64,000 nucleotides of DNA from Pedobacter frigiditerrae (GCF_004331645.1 NZ_SJSK01000006.1:310001-374000), one strand, 5' to 3'. Shown: positions 42,348 through 53,525, numbered from the stretch's first letter. A program made the numbers and translations. Notes: generated by a model from the letters alone, not told the origin.

Positions 42348-43319
42348 ATGCAAGAAGAGTTATTACTAAAGGAAAACAAAGACCGCTTCGTTCTTTTACC
42401 GATTAAGTATCCTGAGATTTGGGAGATGTATAAGAAAAGTGAAGCAAGTTTTTGGACGGCAGAAGAAATTGATTTGTCTGATGACCAGAAACATTGGGAT
42501 AACTTAAACAGTGGCGAGAGACATTTCATCTCTCACATTTTAGCTTTCTTCTCTGCAAGTGATGGTATTGTGAATGAAAACTTGGCTGTAAACTTCATGA
42601 GTGAGGTTCAATTGCCAGAAGCTCGTTGTTTTTATGGTTTCCAGATCATGATGGAAAACATCCATGCTGAAACCTACGCTTTGTTAATTGATACTTACAT
42701 CAAAGATCCAGATGAGAAAGATCGTTTGTTCCATGCTATTGATACTGTTCCGGCAGTAAAAAGAAAAGCAGAATGGGCGTTACGTTGGATTGATAATGGA
42801 AACTTTGCAGAACGTTTAGTCGCTTTTGCAGCAGTAGAAGGAATTTTCTTTAGCGGTAGTTTCTGCTCTATCTTCTGGTTAAAGAAACGTGGTTTAATGC
42901 CAGGTTTAACTTTCAGTAATGAGTTAATTTCTAGAGATGAAGGTATGCACTGCGAATTTGCTTGTTTGCTTTACAGCATGTTGGAGAATAAATTGTCTCA
43001 AGAACAAGTTCACGGTATCATCAAAGATGCTGTAGAAATAGAAAAAGAATTTGTAACCGATGCACTACCAGTTAACTTAATTGGTATGAACGCTAAGTTA
43101 ATGCAACAGTACATTGAATTTGTTGCAGATAGATGGGTTCAAGAATTAGGTTATACCAAAATATACAACGCCACAAATCCATTCGATTTTATGGAGATGA
43201 TTTCCCTACAAGGAAAAACCAATTTCTTTGAGAAACGTGTGGGCGATTACCAAAAAAGTGGTGTGCTAACCTCAACTGAAGATAAAGCTGCGGCTTTCTC
43301 ATTAGATGATGATTTTTAG
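42348..43319 (+). CDS. nrdB: Ribonucleoside-diphosphate reductase, small (radical) subunit
   Basis: NrdB holds the diiron centre and stable tyrosyl radical of class Ia ribonucleotide reductase. The 323-residue protein has FFSASDGIVNENL (first ligand Asp), MMENIHAETY (Glu, His and the radical Tyr), AVEGIFFSGSF and SRDEGMHCEFA (remaining ligands). The sequence is of the eukaryote-like subgroup (SDGIVNENL). The C-terminal tail (SLDDDF) is the peptide that docks to NrdA. It is 159 bp upstream of nrdA on the same strand; the gap carries a GCCGAAAGC-type repeat right after the stop. Confidence 0.97.
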   Translation: MQEELLLKENKDRFVLLPIKYPEIWEMYKKSEASFWTAEEIDLSDDQKHWDNLNSGERHFISHILAFFSASDGIVNENLAVNFMSEVQLPEARCFYGFQIMMENIHAETYALLIDTYIKDPDEKDRLFHAIDTVPAVKRKAEWALRWIDNGNFAERLVAFAAVEGIFFSGSFCSIFWLKKRGLMPGLTFSNELISRDEGMHCEFACLLYSMLENKLSQEQVHGIIKDAVEIEKEFVTDALPVNLIGMNAKLMQQYIEFVADRWVQELGYTKIYNATNPFDFMEMISLQGKTNFFEKRVGDYQKSGVLTSTEDKAAAFSLDDDF

Positions 43320-43478
43320 GCCGAAAGCTTAAGGCAAAAGACTAAAGCAAGAATACTATAAAGTTAAAACAGAAGGTTAGGGAGCTGTTTTACCAAAATA
43401 ATAAAATACTATTTATAAGATTTAACATGTTCGATTTGTTTCAAATCTCACATCTCAAATCTAAAATTTGATGAAAAT

Positions 43479-45890
<2,412 letters not shown>

Positions 45891-45909
45891 GGAAACGCAA
45901 TATTAATGT

Positions 45910-45945
45910 AAGGTTCTGGGCATAAAGTTCAGAACCTTATTTTTT
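45910..45945 (+). terminator. Terminator of nrdA
   Basis: AAGGTTCTG and CAGAACCTT form a perfect 9-bp stem around an 11-base loop, followed by ATTTTTTG, 46 bp past the stop. Confidence 0.85.
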
Positions 45946-45994
45946 GTTCTTATTTTTGTGAACTGCTAATGCACAAATGTTGAGCGAAGCGAAA

Positions 45995-46010
45995 TCCCGA
46001 TTTATCGGGA
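45995..46010. repeat. TCCCGAT-TT-ATCGGGA palindrome
   Basis: Perfect 7-bp arms; relatives at 38359-38375 and 57217-57234. It lies 14 bp before the CWC protein start. Confidence 0.6.
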
Positions 46011-46023
46011 AACAATTGAACCA

Positions 46024-46242
46024 ATGAACTCTTCTTCTTCCCATAGCAAACACGAAATCATTCCCTGCGAACGCTGCGCAACTGCTATTGAATGTAAGGC
46101 AAATTCTTATACCAAATGCCAATGTAGCGTTGTTCAGCTAAGCATTAACGAAGTTCAGCATATCTCAGAATTGTATGATGGTTGTTTGTGCGCCAAATGT
46201 TTATTTGAGTTACAGCAAGAATATAGAGATAGTTTGGTTTAG
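46024..46242 (+). CDS. Cysteine-rich CWC family protein
   Basis: The 72-residue protein has the CWC pattern: EIIPCERCATAIECKANSYT (two Cys pairs), then KCQCSVVQLS and YDGCLCAKCLFELQQEY. Cys residues are spaced as in a zinc ribbon. The family is of unknown function and cytoplasmic. The final 4 bases overlap the end of the convergent gene at 46239. Confidence 0.85.
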   Translation: MNSSSSHSKHEIIPCERCATAIECKANSYTKCQCSVVQLSINEVQHISELYDGCLCAKCLFELQQEYRDSLV

Positions 46243-46625
46243 TTAGCCTTTTTATCGGCTTCCTTAAGTTTTAATTGGGTATTAATTAGAGAATCTAGCT
46301 GGTCGTAATCTGGCTTCTCAGGATAGTATAGCTTTGGTTCTGGACACTTTCCGTCCGGACACATTGTCCAATCTATAATAACTTTCGACGAATCATTCTC
46401 ATAACTTACAACCATAAAACTGTTCCTGCTTTCGGCTAATAAACTAGCACTTTTTTTATTTTTATTTGGCTGTAACGAAACCACAAAAAGATGTTTACCA
46501 GTAAGAACTTCTCTGACAAATTTAGCCGGATTGCCCTCTGAAATAAGTCGTTGTTTTTTGATGAAACTAAGTGTGGTAAGCCCCGACACAGTAACAACTG
46601 CGTAAATAAGAATTTTAATTTTCAT
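46239..46625 (-). CDS. Hypothetical protein with N-terminal anchor
   Basis: The 128-residue product begins with a hydrophobic segment (KIKILIYAVVTVSGLTTLSF) that could be a signal peptide or an anchor. The rest is charged, with CPDGKCPEPKLYYPEKPDYD near the end. I do not recognise a family. It is convergent with the CWC gene and overlaps it by four bases, with no room for a terminator between them. Confidence 0.6.
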   Translation of the reverse strand: MKIKILIYAVVTVSGLTTLSFIKKQRLISEGNPAKFVREVLTGKHLFVVSLQPNKNKKSASLLAESRNSFMVVSYENDSSKVIIDWTMCPDGKCPEPKLYYPEKPDYDQLDSLINTQLKLKEADKKAN

Positions 46626-47160
46626 TAAAGCGTGTTATTATATTTCTTTAAAAATAATGAAAAATATAGAGAAAAAATTACGAAGCTTATTTTGACATTG
46701 ATAAAGACTTCGTAAGTTTAAATCATAGCGGTACAAACCTGCGTAAAAAAAACTGCATTGAAGTGACATTTCCAGATTTTTCATCTGGAATACAGCGTAT
46801 AGCCAGACTAACATTAATCTAACTTCAGTATTTGTGCCAAACACTCCCTTTGAGCTTTCTAATCCTTTCCCAATAAAGGTTATTAACAATTTTGAACTTT
46901 AATCTACCGCACTTGCAACTCAAATTCTAAAATGTCAAATTTTATGGTTTTTTGACACTTAGACAAGCCATTTAAAGAAATGTCAAGTACAGGTGGCGGT
47001 TTTGTAAAAGTATTCCTTAGATCAGCTTTGAGGGCTTAAACTCAATGGAAATATATATTCTAAATAGTTGTGAAATAGTGTAACAAAGCATTTAATTTGG
47101 TTTCTATATGATGCTTGATAAATGAATTATCTGGTATAAAAACATAAAAATAAATATAAT
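46626..47160. other. 535-bp gap before the SPFH gene
   Basis: No gene is supported; a minus-strand open frame at 46638-46889 has no features of a real protein. Copy D of the composite repeat lies at 46770-46821. The region from 46890 to 47160 is AT-rich and should contain the promoter of the SPFH gene; I found no clean TAnnTTTG box in the proper register. Confidence 0.5.
46770..46821 (+). repeat. Composite repeat, copy D (right shoulder only)
   Basis: TTCCAGATTTTTCATCTGGA is a hairpin joined to ATACAGCGTATAGCCAGACT and AACATTAATCT. The latter matches AACGAATAGCCAGACTAACT of copy C, but the TGTCATCC-type core is missing. Confidence 0.6.
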
Positions 47161-49122
47161 ATGGAATCGCTCATTTTAAATTACTGGTGGGTTTTAGTGG
47201 CACTGATGTGCATAGTTTTATACAAATATATTTTACGTTTCTTATTCGGGATGGTGATTGTTCCAGAAGATAGAATTGGCTTAATCACAAAGAAGTTTGT
47301 ATTGTTTGGTTCGGATAAAGAATTGCCAGACGGACGAATTATTGCTGTTAAAGGCGAAGCTGGTTTTCAAGGTAAAACACTAGCGCCAGGTTTATACTTC
47401 GGGATGTGGTTTTGGCAATATAGCGTTACAATGGAACAATTTACCATTATTCCTGAAGGGCAAATTGGTTTAATTATGGCAAAGGATGGGGCTGAGATAC
47501 CAACAGGAAATATTTTAGGTCAGCGGGTAGATTCTGATAATTACCAAGATGCTGTTAAATTTTTAGAAAACGGCGGGCAGCGTGGTCGTCAAACAGCATA
47601 TATTACTTCTGGTTCATACCGTATCAATACCATGTTGTTTCAGGTTTCTTTAACCAATATGATTCGTATCCAGGAAAGTATGGTTGGTATTGTTACTACT
47701 TTAGACGGTTTACCTATCGAAGCCAATCAAATAGCAGGTAAGTTGGTAGACGGACATAATAATTTCCAAGATTTTGATGCCTTTATCAAAACTGGGGGTA
47801 ATAGAGGTTTGCAGCCGCAGGTTATTTTGGCTGGTTCGTATAACTTAAATCCCTGGGCAATTCAAATGGAAGAAATACCAATGACAGAAATTGCGATTGG
47901 TTATGTTGGGGTAGTTATTTCATTTATTGGTCAGGATGGTAATGACCTAACTGGTGCAGACTTTAAACATGGTAACATTGTTGGAAAAGGTTCAAAAGGA
48001 GTTTGGCTAGAACCACTTGGTCCGGGTAAATACCCAATTAACAAATACATCATGAAAGTAGAGTTGGTACCAACAACAAACTTGGTTTTAAACTGGGCAT
48101 CTGCTAGGAGCGAGGCCCATAACTTAGATAAGAATTTGTCTACCATAACTGTTCGTTCTAAAGATGGTTTCCCTTTCAATTTGGATGTTGCTCAAATTAT
48201 CCACGTTCCAACTACAGAAGCACCTAAAGTAATTGCCCGTTTTGGTAATATGGTTAACTTGGTTTCTCAAGTTTTGGAGCCAACCATTGGTAATTATTTC
48301 CGTAACTCGGCACAAGATAGTGATGTAATTGCTTTTTTAAGCACACGTAAAGAGCGACAAGAGTCTGCAAAAGAGCACATTAGAAAAGTGCTTGATGAGT
48401 ATAACGTAAATGCGGTTGATACTTTGATAGGTGATATTGTTCCGCCAGAATCATTAATGAAAACATTAACTGACCGTAAGCTAGCAGAAGAAGAGCAAAA
48501 GACTTACCAAACCCAAAAAATGGCGCAAGAACAGCGTCAGGGTATGGAAAAAGAAACTGCGATTGCAGATATGCAGAAAGATATTGTTAAGGCTCAACAG
48601 AGTGTGGAGATTGCCGAACGTACTGCAAGTGCTACCGTTAAAAAATCTGAAGGTGATGCAGCAGGCGTGAAATTAGCGGTTGGTGCAGAAGCCGAAGCTA
48701 CAAAAATGAGAGCTCACGCAGAAGCTGAGGCGACTAAAGCAAGGGCACAGGCAGATTCTGAAGCGATTAAATTGAGAGCCTCTGCTCAAGCTGAGCAAAT
48801 TTCCTTGACAGGTTCTGCTGAGGCTGGTAAAATTTTAGCTGTGGGTAAATCTACTGCCGAAGCTTATGAGTTGGCTGTTAAAGCATTGGGTGGCGAGAAC
48901 TTTACCCGTTATAAAATTACCGAAGAGTTATCTAAAGGTAATGTGAAATTAATCCCAGATGTGTTAATCGGAGGCAATGGTAACAATGGTGGTTCGGCTA
49001 TGGACGGGCTTTTAGGCTTGAAATTAATGGAGTTAATGGATCCTGAAAAAAGAAAAGAAGTCGTTAAGGCGGTTGAAATTATTGAAAAGCCAAAAACAAA
49101 AAAGGATGATATAAATCCATGA
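47161..49122 (+). CDS. SPFH/flotillin-like membrane protein
   Basis: The 653-residue protein has one N-terminal membrane helix (about 8-30) and an SPFH/band-7 region (about 55-420) with internal repeats (EGQIGLIMAKDGAEIPTGNI and ESMVGIVTTLDGLPIEANQI). From about 430 to 570 there is a long Ala/Glu/Lys coiled coil (EAEATKMRAHAEAEATKARA), and a Gly/Asn linker near 610. This is the flotillin order, but it is longer than flotillins (about 430 residues). Such proteins oligomerise and organise membrane microdomains. A tail after 610 (DGLLGLKLMELMDPEKRKEV) is an extra helical segment. It is a single gene followed by a terminator. Confidence 0.88.
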   Translation: MESLILNYWWVLVALMCIVLYKYILRFLFGMVIVPEDRIGLITKKFVLFGSDKELPDGRIIAVKGEAGFQGKTLAPGLYFGMWFWQYSVTMEQFTIIPEGQIGLIMAKDGAEIPTGNILGQRVDSDNYQDAVKFLENGGQRGRQTAYITSGSYRINTMLFQVSLTNMIRIQESMVGIVTTLDGLPIEANQIAGKLVDGHNNFQDFDAFIKTGGNRGLQPQVILAGSYNLNPWAIQMEEIPMTEIAIGYVGVVISFIGQDGNDLTGADFKHGNIVGKGSKGVWLEPLGPGKYPINKYIMKVELVPTTNLVLNWASARSEAHNLDKNLSTITVRSKDGFPFNLDVAQIIHVPTTEAPKVIARFGNMVNLVSQVLEPTIGNYFRNSAQDSDVIAFLSTRKERQESAKEHIRKVLDEYNVNAVDTLIGDIVPPESLMKTLTDRKLAEEEQKTYQTQKMAQEQRQGMEKETAIADMQKDIVKAQQSVEIAERTASATVKKSEGDAAGVKLAVGAEAEATKMRAHAEAEATKARAQADSEAIKLRASAQAEQISLTGSAEAGKILAVGKSTAEAYELAVKALGGENFTRYKITEELSKGNVKLIPDVLIGGNGNNGGSAMDGLLGLKLMELMDPEKRKEVVKAVEIIEKPKTKKDDINP

Positions 49123-49149
49123 AATGAATAGTAGAATAATTTAAAGGTG

Positions 49150-49179
49150 AGCCCGCCAATTGTTTTGGTGGGCTTTTTA
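49150..49179 (+). terminator. Terminator of the SPFH gene
   Basis: AGCCCGCCAA and TTGGTGGGCT (one G-U) form a 10-bp stem followed by TTTTTATT, 28 bp past the stop. Confidence 0.85.
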
Positions 49180-49240
49180 TTAGGTTAATGAGCAGCTACG
49201 GCAAATTGCAACCTCTCATAGTAGCAAAGACCTGAGTAAA

Positions 49241-49378
49241 TTAAACTGGATAGTAGTGGAAATACTTTTTGTCACCCTGAGCGTACCTGTTCCGACTTCT
49301 TCGAGAGTCGAAGGGCAAAAAGATTGCAACGAATAGCCAGACTAACTTTAATCTTAGAACAGCATGTGCTTTTCAAAT
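49241..49378 (+). repeat. Composite palindromic repeat, copy C
   Basis: The left shoulder GGATAGTAGTGGAAATAC, core TTTTTGTCACCCTGAGCG and right shoulder AAAAAGATTGCAACGAATAG are followed by CCAGACTAACTTTAATCT and a GCATGTGCTTTTCAAATC tail. Within the core, CGACTTCTTCGAGAGTCG is an 18-bp near-palindrome. Confidence 0.75.
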
Positions 49379-49494
49379 CATTTTACAAAGCTTAACATTC
49401 CGTCTTTTCAGGTCTTTAATCTTTGTTCCTTGCTTTTTCATCCTTTCTACCCTCAACCTTTTTCCCTAACTTTGCAACTCAAATTTTTATACGG

Positions 49495-50370
49495 ATGAGC
49501 AAAGTAAAAGTTGGCTTGGTGCAAATGACTTGCACTAAGGATAAACAAGAAAATTTAGACAAAGCGATTGTAAAAGTTAGGGAAGCAGCGGCAAAAGGTG
49601 CACAAATTGTTTGCTTGCAAGAGTTGTTTACCTCACTATATTTTTGCGACGTAGAAGATTATGATAACTTCGATTTGGCAGAGAAAATCCCTGGTCCGTC
49701 TACAGATGCTTTACAAGTTGTGGCTAAAGAATTGGGTGTGGTTATCATTGCTTCGTTGTTTGAAAAACGTGCAGAAGGTTTGTACCACAATACCACTGCT
49801 GTTTTAGATGCTGATGGTTCTTATTTAGGTAAATATCGCAAAATGCATATTCCTGACGACCCTGCTTATTATGAAAAATTCTACTTTACACCTGGCGATT
49901 TAGGTTATAAGGTTTTCGAAACTAAATTTGCTAAAATCGGCATTTTAATATGTTGGGATCAGTGGTATCCAGAAGCTTCTCGTATTACTGCTTTGATGGG
50001 TGCTGATATCATGTTCTATCCAACAGCAATTGGTTGGGATACAACACAAGACGAAGAAACTAATCAAGACCAATACAATGCTTGGCAAACCATACAACGC
50101 TCGCATTCTGTTGCCAATGGCTTACCTGTAATTAGTGTAAATCGTGTAGGTTTTGAGCAAGAAGGTCGTATGAAATTCTGGGGTGGTAGTTTTGCTACAA
50201 ATGCACAAGGCAAATTGTTATACTTGGCATCGCATGACAAAGAAGAAACTCAAGTAGTGGATATTGACCTTAAACAAAGTGATTATATCCGTAAACATTG
50301 GCCGTTTTTAAGAGATAGAAGAATTGATTCTTATCAGCCAATTACAAAGAGGTATATTGATGGGGATTAA
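49495..50370 (+). CDS. aguB: N-carbamoylputrescine amidase
   Basis: AguB hydrolyses N-carbamoylputrescine to putrescine, CO2 and ammonia, the last step of the agmatine route. I chose the ATG at 49495 (MSKVKVGLVQMTCTKDKQEN); a TTG at 49423 adds a meaningless leader. The 291-residue nitrilase-fold protein has the catalytic triad in QELFTSLYFC (Glu43), KYRKMHIPDD (Lys) and ILICWDQWYPEASR (Cys). YHNTTAVLDADGSYLGKY is also typical. It is followed by the agmatine deiminase gene 151 bp downstream on the same strand, the preceding enzyme of the pathway, so function and context agree. Confidence 0.95.
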   Translation: MSKVKVGLVQMTCTKDKQENLDKAIVKVREAAAKGAQIVCLQELFTSLYFCDVEDYDNFDLAEKIPGPSTDALQVVAKELGVVIIASLFEKRAEGLYHNTTAVLDADGSYLGKYRKMHIPDDPAYYEKFYFTPGDLGYKVFETKFAKIGILICWDQWYPEASRITALMGADIMFYPTAIGWDTTQDEETNQDQYNAWQTIQRSHSVANGLPVISVNRVGFEQEGRMKFWGGSFATNAQGKLLYLASHDKEETQVVDIDLKQSDYIRKHWPFLRDRRIDSYQPITKRYIDGD

Positions 50371-50371
50371 G

Positions 50372-50425
50372 AGAGAGTCCGAAAGTCAGTAAAGTCGGAA
50401 AGTTTTTAGTCCGAAAGTCCGAAAG
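50372..50425 (+). repeat. GTCCGAAAG-type repeat directly after the aguB stop codon
   Basis: AGAGAGTCCGAAAGTCAG, AAAGTCGGAAAGTTTTTAG and TCCGAAAGTCCGAAAG. The stretch from 50391 matches the copy after acn (11199-11237). Confidence 0.7.
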
Positions 50426-50453
50426 AAGTTTCTCAAAAGCATAACCTAAAATA

Positions 50454-50512
50454 TTGTCATCCTGACTTGTGCCGATTTTATATCGGTAGCTTGTCGAAGG
50501 ATCTATATATAA
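50454..50512 (+). repeat. TGTCATCCTGAC-type repeat with palindromic centre
   Basis: ATTGTCATCCTGACTTGTGC is joined to CCGATTTTATATCGG (7-bp imperfect hairpin) and TAGCTTGTCGAAGGATC. It belongs to the core family of the composite repeat but lacks its shoulders. It ends ten bases before aguA. Confidence 0.6.
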
Positions 50513-50521
50513 GATATTATA

Positions 50522-51604
50522 ATGTCAATCAAAGTAATAAACACTTCAGAGCAACCAGAGTTTGATAACTCGCCTCTTAAACAGGGATACAAGTTCCCTG
50601 CAGAATGGGCTAAACACGAAGCAACTTGGTTAAGTTGGCCGCATAAAGAAGAATCTTGGCCTGGGAAGATCGAGACGATTTATGAACCTTATTGCCAGTT
50701 CATCAAAATTGTAGCAACAGGAGAGAAAGTCCGCATTAATGTAAGGAACGAAGAAATGAAAGTTTTTGCTATTTCAGAATTGCAGAAAGTTGAAGCTGAT
50801 TTAACTCAAATAGAGTTTTACTTTAATGAGAGTAATGATGCTTGGTGCCGCGACCATGGACCAGCGTTTGTTGTTAAAGGAAATGAAAAGGCGGTTGTAG
50901 ACTGGGGTTACAATGCTTGGGGGGGAAAATATCCGCCATTTGATTTAGACGATGTGATACCCACTAAAATTGCCAAACACTTTAACCTGCCATTGTTTAC
51001 TCCAGACATTGTAATGGAAGGCGGTTCGGTTGAGTTTAATGGTGCTGGTACAATTTTAACGAGTACAGCTTGTTTGTTAAATGAAAACAGAAATCCGCAT
51101 TTAAATAAAGAGCAAATTGAAACTTACTTAAAAGAGTTTTATGGTGCAGAGCAAGTTTTGTGGGTAGGAGATGGAATTGTTGGAGATGATACCGATGGAC
51201 ACATTGACGACATCACACGTTTTGTGAATGAGGATACTGTACTTACTGTTCTAGAAAGTAATCCCTTTGATGAAAATCATATTTTATTGCAAGAGAACTA
51301 CGAGGCTTTAAAGGAAATGAGGTTACCGGATGGAAGACCATTAAACATTGTTAAATTGCCAATGCCATCGCCAGTAATTTACGAGGATACCCGTTTGCCA
51401 GCATCTTATGCCAATTTCTATATTGCAAATGCAGCAGTTATTGTTCCAATTTTTGGTGATGTAAACGACCAAAAAGCTTTAGATATTATTCAAGGATGTT
51501 TCCCTGATAGACCAGTTATTGGTATTAATTCTGTAGATATTATTTGGGGATTAGGTAGTTTTCATTGTTTAAGCCAACAAGAACCTGACCCCCTAACCCC
51601 CTAA
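50522..51604 (+). CDS. aguA: Agmatine deiminase
   Basis: AguA converts agmatine to N-carbamoylputrescine and ammonia, feeding AguB. The 360-residue pentein-fold protein has WCRDHGPAFVV (Asp and His region), MEGGSVEFNGAGTILTSTAC, GDDTDGHIDDITRFV (Asp/His) and the nucleophile Cys in GLGSFHCLSQQEP. The last five residues, DPLTP, and the stop codon are encoded by a CCCCCTAA repeat element, so the native C-terminus was probably at or near QQEP. The gene follows aguB, giving a putrescine-making pair. Confidence 0.95.
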   Translation: MSIKVINTSEQPEFDNSPLKQGYKFPAEWAKHEATWLSWPHKEESWPGKIETIYEPYCQFIKIVATGEKVRINVRNEEMKVFAISELQKVEADLTQIEFYFNESNDAWCRDHGPAFVVKGNEKAVVDWGYNAWGGKYPPFDLDDVIPTKIAKHFNLPLFTPDIVMEGGSVEFNGAGTILTSTACLLNENRNPHLNKEQIETYLKEFYGAEQVLWVGDGIVGDDTDGHIDDITRFVNEDTVLTVLESNPFDENHILLQENYEALKEMRLPDGRPLNIVKLPMPSPVIYEDTRLPASYANFYIANAAVIVPIFGDVNDQKALDIIQGCFPDRPVIGINSVDIIWGLGSFHCLSQQEPDPLTP

Positions 51605-51613
51605 AGGGGGAAT
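51586..51613 (+). repeat. CCCCTAAA element, copy 2, encoding the aguA C-terminus
   Basis: TGACCCCCTAACCCCC, then TAAAGGGGGAAT. In the aguA frame it reads ...D-P-L-T-P-stop. It forms an inverted pair with the copy at 51680-51708; the outer ends are 123 bp apart. Confidence 0.8.
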
Positions 51614-51679
51614 AAATCCTGCTTAAGAATTTGCCAATTAATATTAACTTTACAGAAGTTTAAATTTTTACATTATATA

Positions 51680-51708
51680 AAAGTCCCCTTCAGGGGATTT
51701 AGGGGTTA
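51680..51708 (-). repeat. CCCCTAAA element, copy 3, abutting the fabG start codon
   Basis: On the plus strand AAAGTCCCCTTCAGGGGA, then TTTAGGGGTTA. Its last A is the A of the fabG ATG. The reverse complement begins TAACCCC like copy 1. Confidence 0.8.
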
Positions 51709-52451
51709 TGAAATTACTAGAAGGAAAAACAGCACTAATTACTGGTGCATCAAAAGGAATAGGTCGCAAAATAGCCGAAAAATTTGCAGAACAAGGTGCT
51801 AACGTGGCATTTACTTATCTATCGTCTGTTGAAAAAGGACAAGCTTTAGAACAAGAATTACAAAGTTTTGGAACTCAAGTAAAAGGTTACCGTTCAGATG
51901 CTTCTAAATTTGATGAAGCAGAAAAATTGATTGCTGATATCATGACAGACTTTGGTTCGATTGATATCGTAGTTAACAATGCTGGTATTACGAAAGATGG
52001 TTTGTTAATGCGCATGACAGAAGAAAATTGGGATGATGTGATGAACGTTAACTTAAAATCTATCTTCAATGTAACTAGAGCAGTAACTAAGATCATGATG
52101 AAAGCTCGTAAGGGAGTATTCATTAACATGAGTTCTATTGTTGGTGTAACTGGTAATGCTGGTCAGGCAAATTATGCCGCTTCAAAAGCAGGTATTATTG
52201 GTTTTACCAAATCGGTAGCTAAAGAATTGGGTTCTCGTAACATTCGTGCAAATGTGGTTGCGCCAGGTTTTATCCGTACAGAAATGACTGATGTTTTAGA
52301 CCCAGCAGTTGTTGCAGGTTGGGAAGCAGGTATTCCACTTAAACGTGCGGGTGAAACTGAAGATATCGCCAATGTTTGTGTGTTCCTAGCTTCAGATATG
52401 AGTGCTTATGTAACCGGACAAACTATTTCTGTTTGCGGCGGAATGCTGTAA
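51708..52451 (+). CDS. fabG: 3-oxoacyl-[acyl-carrier-protein] reductase
   Basis: FabG reduces 3-oxoacyl-ACP with NADPH in fatty-acid elongation. The 247-residue short-chain dehydrogenase has the NADPH loop ITGASKGIGRKIAE (12-25), NNAGITKD (about 87-94), the catalytic set SSIVG (Ser), YAASKAG (Tyr/Lys) and APGFIRTEMT. The start ATG directly follows a GGGG/CCCC hairpin element, so ribosome access may depend on that structure. It lies 103 bp after aguA. A terminator follows at 52474-52504. The other fatty-acid genes are not nearby. Confidence 0.95.
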   Translation: MKLLEGKTALITGASKGIGRKIAEKFAEQGANVAFTYLSSVEKGQALEQELQSFGTQVKGYRSDASKFDEAEKLIADIMTDFGSIDIVVNNAGITKDGLLMRMTEENWDDVMNVNLKSIFNVTRAVTKIMMKARKGVFINMSSIVGVTGNAGQANYAASKAGIIGFTKSVAKELGSRNIRANVVAPGFIRTEMTDVLDPAVVAGWEAGIPLKRAGETEDIANVCVFLASDMSAYVTGQTISVCGGML

Positions 52452-52473
52452 TAGAGTTAGAAGGTATAAAGGT

Positions 52474-52510
52474 AAAAGGCGGAGGGTGTAACTTTCCGCC
52501 TTTTGTTTTA
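52474..52510 (+). terminator. Terminator of fabG
   Basis: AAAAGGCGGA and TCCGCCTTTT form a perfect 10-bp stem around 11 bases, then TTTTGTTTTA, 23 bp past the stop. Confidence 0.88.
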
Positions 52511-52634
52511 ACTATCGGTTGGCGCCTCAACGATTGAAATTTAGCTGGTGTTTTGTCAGGTGGAGACACCGGCCGATGAGACTAAGGTTGTTGGCTTAGA
52601 ACTTTACAACATTTCAACTTTCCAACAATCAAAA

Positions 52635-53372
52635 CTACTTCACAACATAACTCCCCTTAACCTGTGTAACTTTTGCTATTTGTTTATCCTTCTCAAAGGC
52701 AACATAACCTTTTTGTAAGGTTTGCCAAAAGCTCAGTTGCTGTGGGTATTGAGCGCTATAATTTTTTAGATTAGCATCAGTCATTTTAAAAGGATAAATG
52801 CTAACCGGAATATCTCCTTGTCCAGCATTTCTAGCCTCTACGGCTAATACATAAACTTCTTTTATCTTCTCGTCGGTTAGGGGAATACAGCCTATCGTAA
52901 CACAATTCCCGTGAATGTAAATATCTCCACCGGTTTTATTTCCTTTTCCAGTTCTCGCCACATCAACTTTGTTTGGATAATCTACTCCCAGCGATAAGTG
53001 AAAATTACTAATCGGATTAAATACATTGATTTTATAAAACCCCTCAGGTGTTTGTCCATCGCCTTCAATTACTTTGGGCCCAATTGTGCCAGAATGTGCA
53101 CAGAAATCGTATGTTTTAAATAATTTGTATTGAGATTGATTAGCTGTTTTTAACCAGATTTCTAGTTTTCCTTCAGTTTTGTAAGCAGCAATATATAGTT
53201 CAAATGGCCCATTAAATCCGGCACTTTGCAAATTCTTTTGTAGAGGTGACCATTTTTCAGCATAGGCATTTCTAACTCTTTCGAACTTTAACTGTGCGAT
53301 TTTAAAATTATTTTGAGCCAATGCGGGAGTAGTCATTATTAAAAGCAATATTATTTTAAAGAGCTTAACCAT
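52635..53372 (-). CDS. L,D-transpeptidase family protein (YafK-like)
   Basis: The 245-residue protein starts with a signal peptide (KLFKIILLLIMTTPALA). The catalytic YkuD motif is IYIHGNCVTIGCIPLTDEKI, with His and the nucleophile Cys at about 150 and 158. The earlier SGTIGPKVIEGDGQTPEGFY is the usual substrate-binding stretch. The order fits YafK-type L,D-transpeptidases, which cross-link or detach peptidoglycan-bound proteins. Predicted periplasmic. It is divergent from the VWA-type gene. Confidence 0.9.
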   Translation of the reverse strand: MVKLFKIILLLIMTTPALAQNNFKIAQLKFERVRNAYAEKWSPLQKNLQSAGFNGPFELYIAAYKTEGKLEIWLKTANQSQYKLFKTYDFCAHSGTIGPKVIEGDGQTPEGFYKINVFNPISNFHLSLGVDYPNKVDVARTGKGNKTGGDIYIHGNCVTIGCIPLTDEKIKEVYVLAVEARNAGQGDIPVSIYPFKMTDANLKNYSAQYPQQLSFWQTLQKGYVAFEKDKQIAKVTQVKGSYVVK

Positions 53373-53525
53373 GTTGTTGTTGGATTTGTAGATGAATTTC
53401 GACTGACAATTTACTTAAATCTCCATTTCCTTAAAATACCTTGAAATAAGTAATTTTTAATTCAATAATCCACAAACAAATTACGATGATTTTTTTAGAA
53501 AATTAGCATCTTTACGTTTAAGCTT

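Noticed and set aside
46638..46889. 83-aa minus-strand frame
   Set aside because: Lies across repeat copy D; no domain or signal peptide.
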